IMG/VR virus record: IMGVR_UViG_3300045119_000278
Coordinates: 1 to 22,400 of that record
Strand: one strand, 5' to 3'
DNA: 22,400 bases
DNA from: a virus
The notes under the pieces were generated by a model that worked only from the letters and a program-made list of their open reading frames with translations, was not told where the DNA came from and searched no databases. The position numbers and the translations under genes are program-made. Shown piece after piece: positions 13,926 to 20,047 of the stretch (positions are counted from its first letter, which is position 1; every line of letters begins with the position of its first letter).

Positions 13926-15113
13926 TTATTTCCCTTTGTAGTTAATCTTCCCACTCAGAATATCTGCGTCGGAAGTACGACGGTAATCAATATTTCTAGG
14001 ATCTAGAGATTTAGTAGAACTTCCAGAATTCCCAGAAGTTGGTATAAATTTCTTTTGCGACTTATTAATTTCATTCTTGTTGCGTTTCTCTTGCAGATAC
14101 TCCGAACGGATTTTCTGTCGCGCAGGATTGATCAACGGTTTTACACGTGCTAGGAACGTGTTAATGATTTTTTCACTAGCTTCCGGCGAGAATCCATTGT
14201 CAGCGGCAGATTTGAATAAAGAATTCATTGTGGCGAGATATCGTTTATCGCTTCGTAGCACATCTTTGATCTCTTTTGCAGTGTCAGCAGCGATTGCATC
14301 TCTCATTTTGGGAGACATTGTGTTTTCTGGATCTAGTCCATTAGAGATAGCCGCTGTTAAACGCTTCTCTGCGGATACAGAGATCCCATTCTCAAAATAT
14401 GACTGCTTGGATGACTCAAAATCCTTCTGCTTCTTTTCCAATTCAGTCTGTTTTTGAAGAATCTCAGGAGGAGGTGCAATGTCATCTGGGATATTAGGAG
14501 AATTAAAGATGCGCTTTGAGATATGACCTACTGAATAGTAAAGATCCTGATTTCCATTGGCTTTTGCTTCTTGTGCAATTGCCCGTAAGATATTTTTTAC
14601 TATTGGAGTTGCTACTTGATTGTATAATGCCGGAGCATTCTTCTCAAGCATTGGGACGAAATCTACAGCAAATTTAACTGCTGCATTTTCGTCGGCTCTT
14701 GCAATCTCCTCAAGAATCGTTTTCGGATCTCCTGCTAAAGCTGCTTCCCGGATCAATTCAAATCCAGCGATAGTTTCTTGTGCCTCTTTCGCAGCTTCTA
14801 CATTTGGAAAAACTGTAGTGATCTGCTGTGCAAGGGCAATCTCTTTACGTAATTCAGGAAATTCCTTAAAAATCTCAGGATGCTTTGCTTTTAGTTTCTT
14901 GAATAATGATGGGTCATCGAGGTTTTCATCAACCTCTGATTCCTTTTCTCCATCATCCTCTTGCTCTCCCTCTGAATCAGTATCTCCAGTAGTCTCTTCT
15001 CCAGATTCATCATTTCTAGTATCTTCACTACCATCAATAATGGTCTTGTCTGGATCTCCCTCATCGGGCACCCCTTCGGCTAGAATATCCATGTCTGAAC
15101 TATCCGCACTCAT
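13926..15113 (-). CDS. Capsid scaffolding protein
   Basis: 395 residues between portal and major capsid genes, the classic scaffold position. Residues 1-65 are strongly acidic (SGEETTGDTDSEGEQEDDGE). The centre is helical (e.g. EIALAQQITTVFPNVEAAKE) with a Lys/Glu coiled coil around 215-240. The C-terminal 60 residues are basic (LQEKRNKNEINKSQKKFIP), as expected for the helix-turn-helix that binds capsid subunits. No protease motif appears, so this is a pure scaffold rather than a fused protease. Its ATG shares one base with the portal TAA (TAATG), with AAGGA nine bases upstream. Confidence 0.8.
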   Translation of the reverse strand: MSADSSDMDILAEGVPDEGDPDKTIIDGSEDTRNDESGEETTGDTDSEGEQEDDGEKESEVDENLDDPSLFKKLKAKHPEIFKEFPELRKEIALAQQITTVFPNVEAAKEAQETIAGFELIREAALAGDPKTILEEIARADENAAVKFAVDFVPMLEKNAPALYNQVATPIVKNILRAIAQEAKANGNQDLYYSVGHISKRIFNSPNIPDDIAPPPEILQKQTELEKKQKDFESSKQSYFENGISVSAEKRLTAAISNGLDPENTMSPKMRDAIAADTAKEIKDVLRSDKRYLATMNSLFKSAADNGFSPEASEKIINTFLARVKPLINPARQKIRSEYLQEKRNKNEINKSQKKFIPTSGNSGSSTKSLDPRNIDYRRTSDADILSGKINYKGK

Positions 15114-17440
15114 TAATTTAATCCTTCTGGAGCTTTCATTTTCTGAGCCTGCTCAAGCTGCTGCTGTTGCATCAATTGCTGTGGGTTTAACTGAATGTTT
15201 ACTTCTTTTGCCATCTGTACTTGTCCATCTGGGGGTAAATCTTTGAAATTGATACTCTGTGATGGAGGTTTAGTCTGTGGGGGAGCCGGAGGAATTGATT
15301 GCTGATGCTGCTGATAATGCTGCTGGATCAATTGGTATGCTTGAGGATTAGATACCTTCAAATTCTGACCAACATCACCAACCATGAATGCCTTGATGAC
15401 CTGCATGTGTATATTAGGATCATCAAATTCATCAATCTGAGCCGGAATTCCGGAGATCATCTCATAAATCTCTTTGAGTTGTTTATCTCTATCGCTATCT
15501 CCTGGGATATACAATTCACTCAATCCGATCATCTGCCATGCCATATTGATATTCTCAGGATGCATAATAACCTGAAGCAATTGGGGATTGGGAGGTTGCT
15601 GATTCAAAATCTGCATAAACAATTCCCGTCTCTGCTGCCATGCTACCGGAAGTTGCTCAGAATTGTCAATTACAATATCTCCAAGTTTGCCAGTCGTATC
15701 AATCTTCTTGATCCAAACATTAATGAATGATGTCCCACCCAAAGGTTTTGTAAAATGCTCATCCTCAATCATATTATTAATGAAAAGCATTACTGCCTTT
15801 TTCATCGTTTTGCCCCATGCGGAGGCTAATGATTTCCATGGGATAGAGAGTCTTTGAAGGGCGTTTTCATTACTTTTTTGGTATTCTCCGAGAGTTCTAG
15901 AACCACCTTGAGGACCACCATAAATGCTAGGAAAAGAACCAAGAACAAACTGAGCAGACTCAGTAAGATAAGAATTGAAAGGCTCAATGCTCTGTGAGAG
16001 TGTGCTTGGCTGGGTACTTGCAAAAGCAGAATCCAAAGATTGTCCAGCCCGTGCCTTTGCAGGAATGAAATCCCCAGGTGATGCATGATGATTTGCCAAT
16101 TCTGGAATATTTACAACTTGGGGATCGGCGAAATTGATAGAAATCCCTGTCTCAATTGTCTCCATCGTTAGATTGACTAGATCATTGAGCATTCTTTGAA
16201 TCGGAATCAGAACATTTTCCAAAGGATCAGCATGGATGTACTCAGATATTGCACATTCGGTGACTGTCCAGCAATCATCTAGAGATTCATCGCAAACTTC
16301 GGCTAAATCGTCATCATTAATCCACACAGTATAGCAGCCATTTGGGAATGCTTCCTTTAGAAGAGCAATCTGATTCTCATCATACAATCTATTGAACATC
16401 CAAGGTCGGAACCATAGACGGGAAACTGTAGATAAATTCTGCCCCTCATAGAATGGCTGATCCGCCGGAGTTCTCGCCTGTCTATCGTAGTTATTCTTAG
16501 GATATCTACCAAAATTGAATCCTGGATAAATCTCCTTTACCAATGCCTGATCTAAATCAGTATCAAGTTTGATATATCCTGCCTGATCCAAATTTTTAAC
16601 GAAAAATGGAACAGTGACATGCATTGGACCATAAACTTCAATGACTGATCTACCTTTCGGAGATTCATCCCATGAATGTATATATGGGATTGTCTCAGAA
16701 GTCTGACTTTCAACAGGAACAACTTCATTTTGACAATTGGGACAAGCTACAGATATCCCAGGCATGCTTTCCAACGGCTCATCACAAATTGGACATGTCT
16801 GCTGTGAATTTACAATAGTTTTGGTATCAATAACCGGAGTCCTGACAATGCCAAATTTCTTATCTCGATTATAGATGTTATAAGTGAATGCTAATCCATG
16901 GGTATAAAGATGATAGAGCATCTTGATGATTCTCAACGGCGCATCATTATACCCCTGGATTAGTTCACTTATTACCTGCGCAGCCTTCGCGGTTGCAATA
17001 TCATCTGGATTGTCTGCATCAGCAGGGGTAAACTTAGTATTGGGGATATTAGCAGAAAGCGCAGCAATAATAGCCTCACCATGAGCCCTACAGATATTAA
17101 TACATCGTTCGTAATCTTCATAGTCTATATCTTTGAACTCATCCATTCCTGCTAAATCTTGGAGAGTTACATAATCGTGAGCAATCTCTGAGAAGATCCC
17201 ACGTTGAATACCTTTGAAAAATGCCTCATTACGACGCCAAATTGGAATCTGCCGATTCCGCGTCATGTGTGATTCTCTATCCTGCTCATCTTTAATTGAT
17301 TTTAGAGCAGATTTGAGCTCATCCGGGAATGTTTTCCAATCGTAATAGTGTAGAGATGGGTCGAAATTATTTTCCGGAGCTTGCGCCTCAGTTTGGTTAA
17401 TCGTCGGATGATTCTCAGTCTGAGGCGTATCTTCTATCAC
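15113..17440 (-). CDS. Portal protein, P22-like, with inserted zinc ribbon
   Basis: 775 residues, the long portal class. The N-terminus is polar and disordered; RNRQIPIWRRNEAFFKGIQR begins the folded part, followed by helical wing and stem regions (LYHLYTHGLAFTYNIYNRD; LIPIQRMLNDLVNLTMETIE). SAQFVLGSFPSIYGGPQGGS with RTLGEYQKSNENALQRLSIP is a typical portal phrase near the tunnel. Residues 216-236 hold C-x2-C-x13-C-x2-C (CPIC, CPNC), a zinc ribbon inserted in the wing. The C-terminal 90 residues are Gln/Pro-rich and resemble the barrel/tail extension of P22-like portals. It starts with GTG 17440, four bases after the previous stop, with GGTGA close upstream; the weak start may limit the amount made. 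The product forms the dodecameric DNA gate. Confidence 0.85.
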   Translation of the reverse strand: MIEDTPQTENHPTINQTEAQAPENNFDPSLHYYDWKTFPDELKSALKSIKDEQDRESHMTRNRQIPIWRRNEAFFKGIQRGIFSEIAHDYVTLQDLAGMDEFKDIDYEDYERCINICRAHGEAIIAALSANIPNTKFTPADADNPDDIATAKAAQVISELIQGYNDAPLRIIKMLYHLYTHGLAFTYNIYNRDKKFGIVRTPVIDTKTIVNSQQTCPICDEPLESMPGISVACPNCQNEVVPVESQTSETIPYIHSWDESPKGRSVIEVYGPMHVTVPFFVKNLDQAGYIKLDTDLDQALVKEIYPGFNFGRYPKNNYDRQARTPADQPFYEGQNLSTVSRLWFRPWMFNRLYDENQIALLKEAFPNGCYTVWINDDDLAEVCDESLDDCWTVTECAISEYIHADPLENVLIPIQRMLNDLVNLTMETIETGISINFADPQVVNIPELANHHASPGDFIPAKARAGQSLDSAFASTQPSTLSQSIEPFNSYLTESAQFVLGSFPSIYGGPQGGSRTLGEYQKSNENALQRLSIPWKSLASAWGKTMKKAVMLFINNMIEDEHFTKPLGGTSFINVWIKKIDTTGKLGDIVIDNSEQLPVAWQQRRELFMQILNQQPPNPQLLQVIMHPENINMAWQMIGLSELYIPGDSDRDKQLKEIYEMISGIPAQIDEFDDPNIHMQVIKAFMVGDVGQNLKVSNPQAYQLIQQHYQQHQQSIPPAPPQTKPPSQSINFKDLPPDGQVQMAKEVNIQLNPQQLMQQQQLEQAQKMKAPEGLN

Positions 17441-17444
17441 TTAA

Positions 17445-18287
17445 TCACCGATTAACAGTATAAGGACCAACGCATGCTTGGCTATTCAAAAGAATATTTC
17501 CAGAAGGACATACTCCAATATCGTACACTTTCGGATCATTTAGATCATTAGGATCTTTACAGGTATATGCATCACTAGGCATGCATACGACATAAGACCC
17601 ATGCCCAGCAATGATTCCATTATATGGATCTGGCCGATTTGTTCGAGGAGTCCATGAAATGCTGCCAGATACAGCATGCACATCAAAATTGATTACACTA
17701 TCCCAAAGTCTTCCGCTACAGACATAATACATCACAGTTACCCATTTGCCAATTTTGGGTTCAAATACAGCAGATGCCGCACCTTGATCCGCATACATAT
17801 GATCACAAGCTAATCCCATACCTGGGGGATGCCAAAATGCAGGTGAACAATTATTTCCACAAGCAGGAGTAAAATTAATCATGTCCGGAATTGTTAATTT
17901 CATCCAAATATTAAATTCGCAGACTCCAGTAGCAGGATTCACTGAATTTGGATTAGAAGCATCACAACCATTAACGAAATCTACAGTTGGAGGAGTTTGA
18001 CCTTTTGGAGCTGGTGTATTTGTTGGTTTGGAAATGGTTGGGATTAATGTCGCTGTTACCACAGGCACTACCGTCGCCGTGGGTGCTGCTGTAGCTGCCT
18101 GAGTGGCTGTAGGACGAGCCGAAACGCAATAAACGCTCTGGCATACCCGGACCGTTTCAGGGTTCTTATAGAGGCTACAGGCGTCGCAGGAGGTCACTGG
18201 AGGAGCAGGAGGATTTCCCGGGCAGGATGCCCCGATGGAAATAATGGATAAACCAATTCCAAATAGATAAAACTTAAGTTTGCTCAT
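17445..18287 (-). CDS. Probable secreted lipoprotein with Thr/Pro/Ala linker, Cys-rich
   Basis: 280 residues. The signal is KLKFYLFGIGLSIISIGASC, with C22 a likely lipidation Cys, although Gly at -3 makes the lipobox imperfect. A small Cys cluster follows (C34, C37, C49, C54), then a Thr/Ala/Pro spacer (about 58-97) and a C-terminal domain with many paired Cys and aromatics (PACGNNCSPAFWHPPG; GKWVTVMYYVC), probably disulfide-bonded outside the cytoplasm. It lies downstream of the TM/coiled-coil gene and upstream of the portal, with ATGA overlap. It could be an outer-membrane partner (o-spanin-like, though far larger than usual), a superinfection-exclusion lipoprotein or a virion part. Not recognised. 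Confidence 0.65.
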   Translation of the reverse strand: MSKLKFYLFGIGLSIISIGASCPGNPPAPPVTSCDACSLYKNPETVRVCQSVYCVSARPTATQAATAAPTATVVPVVTATLIPTISKPTNTPAPKGQTPPTVDFVNGCDASNPNSVNPATGVCEFNIWMKLTIPDMINFTPACGNNCSPAFWHPPGMGLACDHMYADQGAASAVFEPKIGKWVTVMYYVCSGRLWDSVINFDVHAVSGSISWTPRTNRPDPYNGIIAGHGSYVVCMPSDAYTCKDPNDLNDPKVYDIGVCPSGNILLNSQACVGPYTVNR

Positions 18288-18508
18288 CCCACAACCTTTT
18301 TCTGTGCATTCACAAAAGCCATAAATGCTTCTGGGCTAATATTGACATCAGTAGGCAATCCAACACGAGCCAAAACTTGTGCAGATTCCTCCGCTTTCCC
18401 TTGTGAAGCCAAAATCATCCCAGCTACTAATTGAATGATCTGAGGCAAAGTATTTGATGCAATCTGTCCTATAAGACCATTCACATCAATGGTTGACATT
18501 TGAATCAT
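18284..18508 (-). CDS. Small hydrophobic protein, unknown function
   Basis: 74 residues from ATG 18508 (71 from ATG 18499, MSTIDV). The hydrophobic stretch LPQIIQLVAGMILASQG (about 21-37) could be a membrane helix or a buried amphipathic helix; the rest is helical with ESAQVLARVGLP. GGGG lies two bases before ATG 18508 and eleven before ATG 18499, so neither start is decided. It overlaps the upstream TM/coiled-coil gene by 23 bases and the lipoprotein gene by four (ATGA). Context among membrane genes suggests a role at the envelope, but no family was recognised. Confidence 0.6.
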   Translation of the reverse strand: MIQMSTIDVNGLIGQIASNTLPQIIQLVAGMILASQGKAEESAQVLARVGLPTDVNISPEAFMAFVNAQKKVVG

Positions 18509-18821
18509 GTCCCCGATCTCTAATTAAACGAATGACATTCTTATTTAGATCATCAAGAGCTTGTTTAATCTCACTCAATTGACGATTCACATCAGCATTC
18601 TGATTCTCTAAAACCGCAGTTCTCAATTCTACTGCTGAGATTCTTTGCGCCGTGACAAATTGCACACTATTGGAAATCTTTAATGCTTCTGCTGCACTAT
18701 CTTTAATACTTATTACTCCCCATCCTGCCGCCGTCGTTACTGCTACTGCCATTATACCTAATAGCCAACTATTTAATCTATCACCTGCTCGTACCACTCT
18801 AGGTTTCCAATCCTGGGTCAT
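18486..18821 (-). CDS. Single-TM protein with coiled coil (i-spanin-like)
   Basis: 111 residues: short cytoplasmic N-terminus, one membrane helix at about 18-39 (SWLLGIMAVAVTTAAGWGVI), then a long heptad-rich helix (VELRTAVLENQNADVNRQLS, EIKQALDDLNKNVIRLI). This N-in, C-out topology with a coiled coil matches inner-membrane spanins and also some holin-accessory proteins. It is the first gene after the strong terminator at 18840-18884; GGGG lies seven bases before its ATG. The lipoprotein two genes downstream would be the natural outer-membrane partner if this is a spanin. Functional call is by topology only. Confidence 0.6.
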   Translation of the reverse strand: MTQDWKPRVVRAGDRLNSWLLGIMAVAVTTAAGWGVISIKDSAAEALKISNSVQFVTAQRISAVELRTAVLENQNADVNRQLSEIKQALDDLNKNVIRLIRDRGHDSNVNH

Positions 18822-18839
18822 TCAAATACCCCAAAAGTT

Positions 18840-18884
18840 AAAAATGATACTCCGGATGCTCCCATCCAGTCATCCGGAGTATCA
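18840..18884 (-). terminator. Intrinsic (Rho-independent) terminator inside the virion module
   Basis: TGATACTCCGGATG and CATCCGGAGTATCA form a perfect 14-base-pair stem (18845-18858 with 18871-18884) around a 12-base loop. On the minus strand the stem is followed directly by TTTTTAACTTTT. It begins eight bases after the stop of the 105-residue coiled-coil gene and ends about 20 bases before the next gene. On the plus strand no T-run follows, so it acts on minus-strand transcripts only. It should stop or attenuate transcription coming from the terminase side. Confidence 0.85.
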
Positions 18885-18891
18885 AATACAT

Positions 18892-19209
18892 TTACACCTT
18901 TGGTGCAGCAGGGGTATTAGCAGTAATCGCAGCCGCTAATGCATCTGCTGAAGTCTTTAGCTGAGTCGATAAAGCAGCCAGAGCAGCAGGATCGCTAGTA
19001 TTATTAGCAATTTGCGTCGCTAGACCCTGAATAAGAACAACAGCCGAAGCCTCCACATCAGAATTTGCCTTTACTTGCGCCGTGAGATCATCTAGAGCAG
19101 CCATAATATCTCCATTCTGTCTTACTAAAGAGGATAGTAGTACAATTACTACATCCATCTTGAACATCCATTCTCGATGTTGCCGGATTAGCAAACTTTC
19201 GAGTTCCAT
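18892..19209 (-). CDS. Small coiled-coil phage protein
   Basis: 105 residues, nearly all helix. The N-terminal part (LIRQHREWMFKMDVVIVLLS) is amphipathic to hydrophobic; from residue 36 the chain is Ala-rich with heptads (MAALDDLTAQVKANSDVEAS, LIQGLATQIANNTSDPAALA), ending in TPAAPKV. Similar Ala-rich coiled-coil proteins are common beside phage lysis and tail genes. Start 19209 is chosen because AAGG lies six bases upstream and the gene then begins three bases after the previous stop; ATG 19104 with GGAG five bases upstream is a credible second, internal start giving a 70-residue form. A strong terminator follows the stop. Confidence 0.65.
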   Translation of the reverse strand: MELESLLIRQHREWMFKMDVVIVLLSSLVRQNGDIMAALDDLTAQVKANSDVEASAVVLIQGLATQIANNTSDPAALAALSTQLKTSADALAAAITANTPAAPKV

Positions 19210-19212
19210 ATT

Positions 19213-19347
19213 CTACCTTAACGGCAGGCACCCCATTAATCCTGCAATGGATGCAAGAAGAACAGGAACCCAAAGTGGACATTTACCGATAGCTGAAATT
19301 ATGGTTCCTATAAACGCCGAGATCCATAAAATACACACTATTGACAT
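19213..19347 (-). CDS. Hidden 44-residue membrane protein with two helices (holin-like)
   Basis: 44 residues from ATG 19347 to TAG. It is almost wholly hydrophobic: IVCILWISAFIGTIISAIG, a short GKCP turn, then LWVPVLLASIAGLMG and a basic end LPLR, so it is a helical hairpin. GGAGG (19355-19359) lies seven bases upstream, the best ribosome site in this block, and is itself part of the stop region of the preceding gene. The following gene begins three bases after the stop. Tight packing, strong ribosome site and helical hairpin make it a convincing gene despite its size. It may be a holin, antiholin or small membrane modulator acting with the two-helix protein upstream. A competing Cys-containing frame at 19088-19282 lacks a ribosome site. 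Confidence 0.7.
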   Translation of the reverse strand: MSIVCILWISAFIGTIISAIGKCPLWVPVLLASIAGLMGCLPLR

Positions 19348-19351
19348 ATTG

Positions 19352-19687
19352 TCACCTCCCTGTGTACGATTCGACTGGCTTCTTTCCTACCCCACCAATA
19401 GCTGAATGATTAGTGCGAGAAAAGTAGAAACCAACGATTAAAAATAGTGATGAAGATAGAATTACAGGGAAATCATTCAATCCTCTACCAACTATTCCAT
19501 CATAGACAGCAACGATCATATTTGAAAGGACAACAATAACTGCAATTGCTGATTGAGTATACTCCCAGACTAGATTGACTCTTCGTTGTCCTGCGGCTAC
19601 TAAATCCTCTTGAAATGTAGTAACAGCAGGCATTGATGGGTCAGTCGATTGAGTTTGTACATTTGGTGCGATAATAGGAGTACTCAT
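19352..19687 (-). CDS. Two-helix membrane protein, putative holin
   Basis: 111 residues. Residues 1-35 are polar, RRVNLVWEYTQ precedes helix 1 (about 46-66, AIAVIVVLSNMIVAVYDG), and helix 2 (about 73-90) is FPVILSSSLFLIVGFYFS. The end RTNHSAIGGVGKKP is a phrase I recall from small phage membrane proteins next to lysis genes. Two helices, small size and charged tail fit holins of the two-TM class. The ATG overlaps the previous stop (ATGA), and no separate Shine-Dalgarno site is visible, so translation probably depends on the upstream zinc-finger gene. Holin function is inference from topology. Confidence 0.65.
   Translation of the reverse strand: MSTPIIAPNVQTQSTDPSMPAVTTFQEDLVAAGQRRVNLVWEYTQSAIAVIVVLSNMIVAVYDGIVGRGLNDFPVILSSSLFLIVGFYFSRTNHSAIGGVGKKPVESYTGR
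19355..19359 (-). promoter_or_regulatory. Shine-Dalgarno GGAGG embedded in the end of the upstream gene
   Basis: The last codons of the holin-like gene (GGG AGG TGA) also form the ribosome-binding site for the 44-residue gene, seven bases before its ATG at 19347. The site both supports that gene and implies coupled translation of the two membrane proteins. Confidence 0.75.
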
Positions 19688-19842
19688 TTAATGTATTTAA
19701 TATCCAAAGGTTCTAGATGTAATATTTTTACTGTCTCTTCTAAAGTTTGGATATGCCTTTTGCAGACAAAAACTCCCATTGTATCAAACCAGGACAATTC
19801 TGCAATCGCATTTTCCTCACACTTCTCAATCTCGCATCTCAT
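19684..19842 (-). CDS. Hidden 52-residue zinc-finger protein
   Basis: 52 residues, ATG 19842 to a TGA that shares ATGA with the next start. Ligand pattern C3-x4-C8-x18-C27-x2-H30: MRCEIEKCEENAIAELSW, then GVFVCKRH, followed by an amphipathic helix (TLEETVKILHLE). This is a compact single-zinc module. The frame fills the gap between two clear genes exactly and begins 16 bases inside the previous one. The ribosome site is poor (AAAAGCG), so coupling to the upstream gene is likely. Function unknown; similar short CCCH modules in phages may bind nucleic acid or protein. Confidence 0.65.
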   Translation of the reverse strand: MRCEIEKCEENAIAELSWFDTMGVFVCKRHIQTLEETVKILHLEPLDIKYIK

Positions 19843-20047
19843 GACGCTTTTTATCAGCTTCTCTCATCTTATCATTCAATTGCTTGTTTGATAAACGCTT
19901 TTTAATAGGTTTGAAATCTTTAATATCCACTTCATTTTCTAGTTCATCAGGGATGAATAGTTTATTTTTTGATACTAAATTCTTCAAGAACTCTATCTCA
20001 GACTCAAGATGCGCAATGTAAATATCTTTGGGATCTGCGATTGGCAA
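19826..20047 (-). CDS. Small charged coiled-coil protein overlapping the terL end
   Basis: About 73 residues if TTG 20047 is used. IYIAHLESEIEFLKNLVSK forms a heptad coiled coil, followed by a Lys/Arg/Glu-rich tail (FKPIKKRLSNKQLNDKMREA). The frame stays open upstream to ATG 20140 or 20170, which would overlap TerL by more than 130 bases; GTG 20086 and TTG 20065 are intermediate choices. None has a clear ribosome site, so the start is unresolved and only the stop is firm. Small coiled-coil genes directly after terL, read in another frame, occur in other phages. Function unknown. Confidence 0.55.
   Translation of the reverse strand: MPIADPKDIYIAHLESEIEFLKNLVSKNKLFIPDELENEVDIKDFKPIKKRLSNKQLNDKMREADKKRHEMRD

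Noticed and set aside
14620-15246. Plus-strand open frame of 208 codons
   Set aside because: Ser-rich antisense shadow of the acidic scaffold gene (Asp/Glu codons read as Ser/Phe in reverse), crossing the scaffold-portal junction.
19088-19282. Minus-strand frame with CSSCIHC motif
   Set aside because: It overlaps both the 44-residue membrane gene and the coiled-coil gene, each with a good ribosome site and tight junctions; this frame has no ribosome site.
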